64,000 nt of DNA from Trachythela sp. YZ-2020 (Eukaryota > Cnidaria > Anthozoa > Malacalcyonacea > Clavulariidae): NCBI GenBank assembly GCA_016169945.1, contig JADLSH010000375.1:1154501-1218500 (forward strand). The letters are read 5' to 3'. Both the position numbers and the translations under genes were made by a program. The stretch's first letter is position 1, and every line of letters begins with the position of its first letter. This document shows, in pieces, positions 58,978-64,000 of this stretch. The notes below the pieces were generated by a model. It searched no databases, was not told the origin of the DNA, and saw nothing but the letters and a program-made list of their open reading frames with translations.

Positions 58978-60788
58978 CTTAATAAGAGAGATAACACGAT
59001 TGAACGCTTCCAATGTCGAAAAAGTATTTCAGAAGACAGTACCATGCATGTACGGTACAGTGAATTTGCACCGCTGGGTACAGTGAATTTGGGGAGGTAG
59101 GAATTCCTGTTATTTTATTCGAAAATGATGCTACGCGAGTCGGGATTTCATGCTATAGTGAGAGAATTTCAGTGGAGAAAGCATGCGTTTTCGCGAAAGC
59201 TGGCCATGTTGGTTTCTCCAGCGAGTGAAAAAAATCAAGGATATTGGCAGGGTAGAAAATTGATATTAAACCCTCCAAAATGTTACCGACTTGTCGGGTA
59301 GGCAAGCTCTACCCACATACCTACTTGCCTACTTACCTACTTACCTACGACTTACCTACCTACCTACCTACCTACCTACCTACCTACTGTACCTACTGTA
59401 CCTACCTACCTACCAACCAACCAACCAACCTACACGTACTGAAATCCATACAAACATACATGCAGCGCTATTTGTCCCATAAATGTGTTCCGTATATTGT
59501 TCTGATTGGTCGCCTGGTCGCTGGCATGCATTGCTTTCCACCTCCTGAATTTGATGTCCACTTCTGAAAACGTTTTGAAGCATTTTGATTGGTCGAAAAT
59601 TTTGTTTTCTTACCTCCGAATTTGAAGTCCACCTCTGAGAACATTTTAAAGCATTTTGATTGGTCGAAAATTTTGATACCCACCTGACCTCAATTGGCGA
59701 AGGTCAATCTGACCTCGTCTTCCAAATGGCGTCGAAGTAATCCGTGAATAAAAACAAAAACAAGTCTGTTAATTGTCATTTAGCGTTTAAATAAAGAGGC
59801 GAGGTAGGATTAATTGCTGCGGAGCGAGCGAGCCTGAAGCGAGCGAGCGTAGCAGCAGCCTAATGTGTGCAGAGAGGGAGTTTTGAAGTAAATTTTATTT
59901 AGCGCATGGAATTGTGGTCGTGCGCGCTTGATATGCGCAGAACACAAATTTTAAACTCGCTCAGTTCCATGTGCTTTTCGATTTTGACGGACGGAATCTT
60001 CGAATTTTTATGATTTTGACCATTCAAGGTAAGATATTTTGTCTTTTGTTTATATGTTACGTTTACATTTGTTTACTCCTTTTTGGAAAGTTGGCAATCT
60101 CAATTTCTATATCTATGTCATGAAACGCTGAAAGCACACAATCGATCACAACTAGATTCAGTGTCTGTTTATAATATATATAAACTATATATTCTGCTAA
60201 TGTGCTATCGACTTTGCTTGAGCTGTTAGTGCTGTAAAGCATGGAAGTCTTGCATAGAGATGTCTTTAAAAGGTTTTTCTATCCATTCGCGTTTTCTTTC
60301 TCTTGCTGATTTCCATATTTTGCATCAAGTGATGTTTCATGTATGCCGCTTGACGCTTGTGACTCGTGTGAACTTGACACAAAGTCACACATATGCAATT
60401 GATCGTCTAAATGTTTGATCTATTAAATAGGCTACTGTAGGCATAGAAATATGTTTTTATTCCTATTTTACAATGGACTTAATATTTTTGTCTAGTCGCG
60501 TTCACATATTATTGTCAGAACAGACAGGATCTCAGTTCTGCGCGCACTAAGACAAATATTCGAATGGCAATGAGTTGAAATGAGTTGTGCTTTACATGTA
60601 GGTGACTCACATATCCAGCAAAGTAAGAACAGAATGATGGAACAACGCTTTCGTTTTATAGCTTTCCAAATGCAAAATTATTTTGCGCACATGTATATAT
60701 TTTTAACGCTTTTATACACTACAAAAATATGCAAATTTCCTTGCGTGGCAGTGTCAAATTACTCATTGCAGTAAACATGGGTTTCATG
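58978..60788. other. Gene-free stretch upstream of first visible exon
   Basis: I see no exon, promoter or RNA gene here. It holds a TACC microsatellite (about 59314-59433), a tandem pair of about 65-70 bp (59546-59680, both copies with AAGCATTTTGATTGGTCGAA) and a GCGAGCGA-rich patch near 59825. It may be intron or intergenic. Confidence 0.6.
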
Positions 60789-60875
60789 TGGGGATTCTAG
60801 CCTCCTCCGCAGGCAACTCTTGGGGGAAAAAACTTGTAATGTAGCGAATATTATCGAATATTATCGAATTTACTG

Positions 60876-61847
60876 TTGTTCACATTCGATAGCGTGGAAA
60901 AAAATTTAAGCCTGTATAAAAGAATCCCAGTTCATGTTACCTCACGCAATATTCCCTTTCGTAATGACGTGATTACGCGAAATTTTAATAACCTAATTTC
61001 TGTCTCTACACAATCTAATCTTTCAAAGAATAGTTTGTCCAGTTTTGTACCTTGTATAATGCTTTCAAATGCAATGTCCCTTGCTCCTAAGCTGGTGGAA
61101 GTTCAAGAATTTATCTTAAGAAATCGAGTCGATATTGGGTTCATAACTGAGACGTGGCTTAGAGACACTATTTGTGACTCCGTTGTAGATATTTCAGGTT
61201 ATAAAGTTTTTAGGAAAGATCGAAAAATTCTGCAGCATGGTGGTGTTTGTATCTACCTAAAAGACGGTATTATATACGATATACTTGAGAATTTACGATG
61301 CTGTGATGTTCATGAAATTATTTGGTTGAAACTTCAACCGACAAGATTGCCTCGAGGTTTTACGTGTCTAATTGTTGCAGTAGTGTACCATCCCCCTGGT
61401 TCTGATCCGCAAGCTATGTTAAATCATCTTTTCAACAGTTTGTCGAACACTGAATCCACATTCCCCAACTGCGGTCTCATCGTTGCTGGTGATTTCAATC
61501 GGCTAGATATTAGCCCTTTAAAACGTCACTTTAAACTAAAACAGCTAGTTAAATCTGCTACTAGAGGCCAAGCAACATTAGATCTAATCCTTACGAACAT
61601 GACTGAACATTTCTCGGTGCCTGAAATTCATCCACCGTTTGGGCTATCTGACCATAACACAGTTTTGACGAAACCTAAGGGAAGGGTAGCAGGTCAATCC
61701 ACTAGGAAGTGCATTTCAGTTCGAGATACGAGAGAGAGTACAAAAAAGTCCCTTGGTCGTTATCTTAGTAACATCAATTGGTCTTCTATCAGTGTCCATC
61801 ATGACTGTGAAAGCATGCTTTCCAGTTTCGAGGAGATCGGGGCCTAA
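60876..61847 (+). pseudogene. LINE APE-type endonuclease domain
   Basis: The first in-frame ATG is at 61059. Motifs in order: MLSNAMSLAPKLVEVQEFI, DIGFITETWL (catalytic Glu), GGVCIYL, VVYHPPGSD, IVAGDFN (catalytic Asp/Asn), LDLILTNM, FGLSDHNTV (catalytic His). These are the APE-like endonuclease residues that nick target DNA. The frame ends at 61847, just before the RT frame takes over, so endonuclease and RT are no longer joined. Confidence 0.88.
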
Positions 61848-62934
61848 AGACCCCCCTTGGATGTCTACTAAGCTTAAAGAATTGATCCTATCCCGCCAGG
61901 CAGCCTTTTACGTGGATAAAAAAGGTCAGCAGTTTAAGGCCTTAAGGAATGCAGTAAATAGAGAAAGAAAAATTTGTAAAGCAAAATTTTACCGGTCTAA
62001 GGTACATGATTTGAAAGGTGAAAATTCCAGGAAATGGTGGAAAGAGGTCAAGAGGTTGAGTGGTTCTGACAGGAACAACTCTTCTAACTTGATTGATCAA
62101 CTGGCTGTCCCCGATTTTCGTGATTTGCCACACCAAGAAATTGCCAATGCAATTAACTTAGGCTTCTTGGAACCGCTTGAATCATTTCAGCCCCTTGATC
62201 CTTCCATAGCACGAGTACGTGTGGAAGAGGACGGTGAAATTCCTATAGTTACTCCAATGCAAGTCCACAGCGCTTTGCTAAAGTTGAACAAACACAAAGC
62301 ATCTGGCTCAGATGGTCTTCCGAACTGGCTTCTCAAAGAATTTGCTGATGTTCTAGTAGACCCAATCACTAATATAATGAATGCTTCCTTTAGAGAACAA
62401 GAGTTACCTACTTCCTGGAAACACGCTAATATATCGCCAATTCCGAAGACTAAAAAAGTCGTCAACCCCAAAAAAGAACTTCGCCCGATCTCACTTACAC
62501 CTACTATTTCCAAAATTGCCGAAGATTTTATAGTGTCGGATTACATCAAGCCTGCAGTTATGAAGATTATTGATTGCAATCAATTTGGCACCATTTCAAA
62601 TTCCTCCACTACAATGGCTATTATAAGCATGCTTCATAAATGGTACGGTGAAACAGATGGCACTGGTTCAACTATCCGAGTCTTGCTTTGTGATTATCGA
62701 AAAGCATTCGACCTTATAGATCACTCTTTACTCGTCGCTAAGCTGAAACAGTTGGATATTCCAGGTTGTGTCATTAACTGGATTATTAGTTTTTTAACTG
62801 GCAGATCACAAAGGGTTGTACTTGGTAATGACTGCTTCTCGGAATGGGGAAGGGTACCAGCTGGTGTACCTCAAGGGACTAAGCTAGGTCCATGGTTGTT
62901 TCTGATCATGATAAATGATCTGATTGTGTCCTAG
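61753..62934 (+). pseudogene. LINE reverse transcriptase, N-terminal and palm part
   Basis: Meaningful sequence starts near DPPWMSTKLKELILSRQA (about 61849). Then HKASGSDGLPNWLLKEFAD, KELRPISLTPTISKIAE, FGTISNSSTTMAII, LLCDYRKAFDLIDHSLL (first catalytic Asp) and GVPQGTKLGPWLFLIMIND. It stops at TAG 62932-62934, directly before the segment with the YVDD motif. Confidence 0.9.
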
Positions 62935-63699
62935 CCTTTCTGTACCTGGAAATACGTTGATGACTCTACATTGTCCGAAACTGTCCTTAAGGGTGATCAG
63001 AGCAAAATACAACTTGCAGCTGACGAAGTAAATCTATGGTCAAAGTCTAATCTGTTTCAATTAAATTGCGAAAAAACAAAAGAGCTGGTGATCACTTATG
63101 GACGCTCGAAGACAGAAGAACTATTTCCTCCAATTTATATAGACGATAAACCAATCGGCGTTGTTACTAAGGTTGAACTTCTTGGTGTAACGATAAATTC
63201 AAAACTTTTATGGGATGACCATGTTACTAAACTTGTGAAAAGGGCGTCGCGGAAAATTTACTTCTTGGTGCAATTAAAGCGAGCCAGAGTACCACCAACT
63301 GAACTAGTGCTTTACTATTGTGCATGTATTAGGTCAGCTTTGGACTATGCTTGTCCGGCTTTCCATCATGCCTTACCGAAATATCTCCGTGATGAATTGG
63401 AGCGAGTGCAGAAGAGAGCCTTGGGTTGTATTTTCCCAGGCATCCCGTATCATGATGCCTTATCTCGGGCCAAAATTAAGTCAGTTGACGAACATCAAGA
63501 AGAGCTTACTGAACGTTTGTTCAAGAAAATTTTATGCAATCCCACCTGTAGGCTCAATTATTTAATTCCTGACACTATTGATTACATTGATTATAACTTG
63601 CGGCACCAAAGAAAGCTTGATGTTCCGCTTACAAAAACACAACGTTTCTTAAATTCCTTTATTATCTCTAGTAGTAATATATATAATGCATTAGAATAA
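62935..63699 (+). pseudogene. LINE reverse transcriptase, YVDD and thumb part
   Basis: Same frame as the preceding part, separated only by the TAG. Begins PFCTWKYVDDSTLSETV (catalytic Asp pair), then LFQLNCEKTKELVITYG, VELLGVTINSKLLWDDHV, LVLYYCACIRSALDYACP, ELERVQKRALGCIFPG, and ends at TAA 63697-63699. Confidence 0.9.
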
Positions 63700-64000
63700 A
63701 ACTTTAGTTTTGTGTATTTTAATATCTCTTTTAACTTTTAATCTCACTTGTACATACTTAATTTTAATACTTGTAATTTCTCATTGGTTGTAATAACTCA
63801 CGCAATTCAGCTTATAGCTGCAATGTGATTTGATTAAAATAATCTATCTATCTATCTATCTATCTATCTAATATTCGATGTTCGATAATATTCGCTACAT
63901 TACAAGTTTATTACAAGTTTTTTGCCCAAGAGTTGCCTGCGGAGGAGGCTATGGGGATTCCATGTGGAAGAACAATACATGGAAAATATTGATATTTTGA

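Larger units (their letters stand above)
60870..63869 (+). mobile_element. Degraded LINE (non-LTR retrotransposon)
   Basis: Endonuclease then reverse transcriptase in order, ending in an AT-rich 3' region and a TCTA microsatellite (about 63842-63869). No upstream ORF1. Two disabling lesions lie in the coding part. The clade is uncertain; APE endonuclease plus RT with a short-repeat tail fits the CR1/L2/Rex1 or Jockey groups. Confidence 0.88.
60798..63951. mobile_element. Composite element: inverted ends and 9-bp duplication enclosing a LINE
   Basis: The two ends are inverted copies over about 70 bp, starting TAGCCTCCTCCGCAGGCAAC and continuing through CTTGTAATGTAGCGAATATT; the right copy has an extra internal duplication of about 11 bp. 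Direct repeat TGGGGATTC flanks it at 60789-60797 and 63952-63960. Between the ends lies a 3-kb LINE. A 9-bp duplication with long inverted ends fits Mutator-like DNA transposons, but no transposase is present. Confidence 0.8.

Noticed and set aside
58978..60797. A first exon with signal peptide or a promoter for the giant gene
   Set aside because: No minus-strand start followed by a hydrophobic stretch and a phase-1 donor was seen; the 5' end is probably outside the window.

Overview
The window is animal (metazoan) nuclear DNA: AT-rich, intron-dense and full of short DNA transposons, foldback elements, SINE and LINE pieces. A cnidarian, probably anthozoan, is my best guess from the giant cysteine-rich receptor-like gene and the kind of repeats in its introns. 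The sequence does not prove this.

Nearly the whole window (167-58977, minus strand) is one very large gene, incomplete at both ends. I placed 50 exons by hand from GT/AG sites. Reading phase is compatible across all 49 junctions, giving about 15.5 kb of coding sequence (about 5,150 residues). Exons 1-28 (58977 down to 29756) encode several dozen cysteine-rich repeats of the GCC2/GCC3 (ephrin-receptor-like) type, with CPxGxYC, C..C..G.YC and GYYC signatures and many N-glycosylation sequons. Exons 29-30 encode a different Cys-rich segment. Exons 31-33 encode a membrane-proximal region with a polybasic RRRRS site, a possible cupredoxin-like fold and one transmembrane helix. Exons 34-50 (22636 down to 167) encode the cytoplasmic tail: charged coiled coil, then a block of DPxTG/PxGG repeats in exons 38-41, then more coiled coil running off the window. 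The inferred product is a giant type I membrane protein joining a cysteine-rich surface stalk to a long intracellular rod. One exon (12) carries a one-base frameshift.

The introns hold the rest. There is a snap-back element family with 13-bp target duplications (4655-4806, 28751-28974 and fragments), an hAT-like foldback family with 8-bp duplications (25228-25660, 39079-39397), an hAT-like MITE with duplication GTTAAAAC (13282-13639), a pogo/Tigger-like MITE (28980-29339), two 99%-identical 303-bp repeats (881, 46421), a tRNA-derived SINE (15650-15990), an inverted repeat with a tRNA-like core (37573-37776), a 21-bp minisatellite (43077-43480), short telomere-like arrays and other hairpins.

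Upstream of the first visible exon, 58978-60797 holds only tandem repeats. At 60798-63951 lies a composite mobile element on the plus strand: terminal inverted repeats and a 9-bp duplication enclosing a degraded LINE with endonuclease and reverse transcriptase. Whether this lies in a further upstream intron or outside the gene cannot be told from the window.
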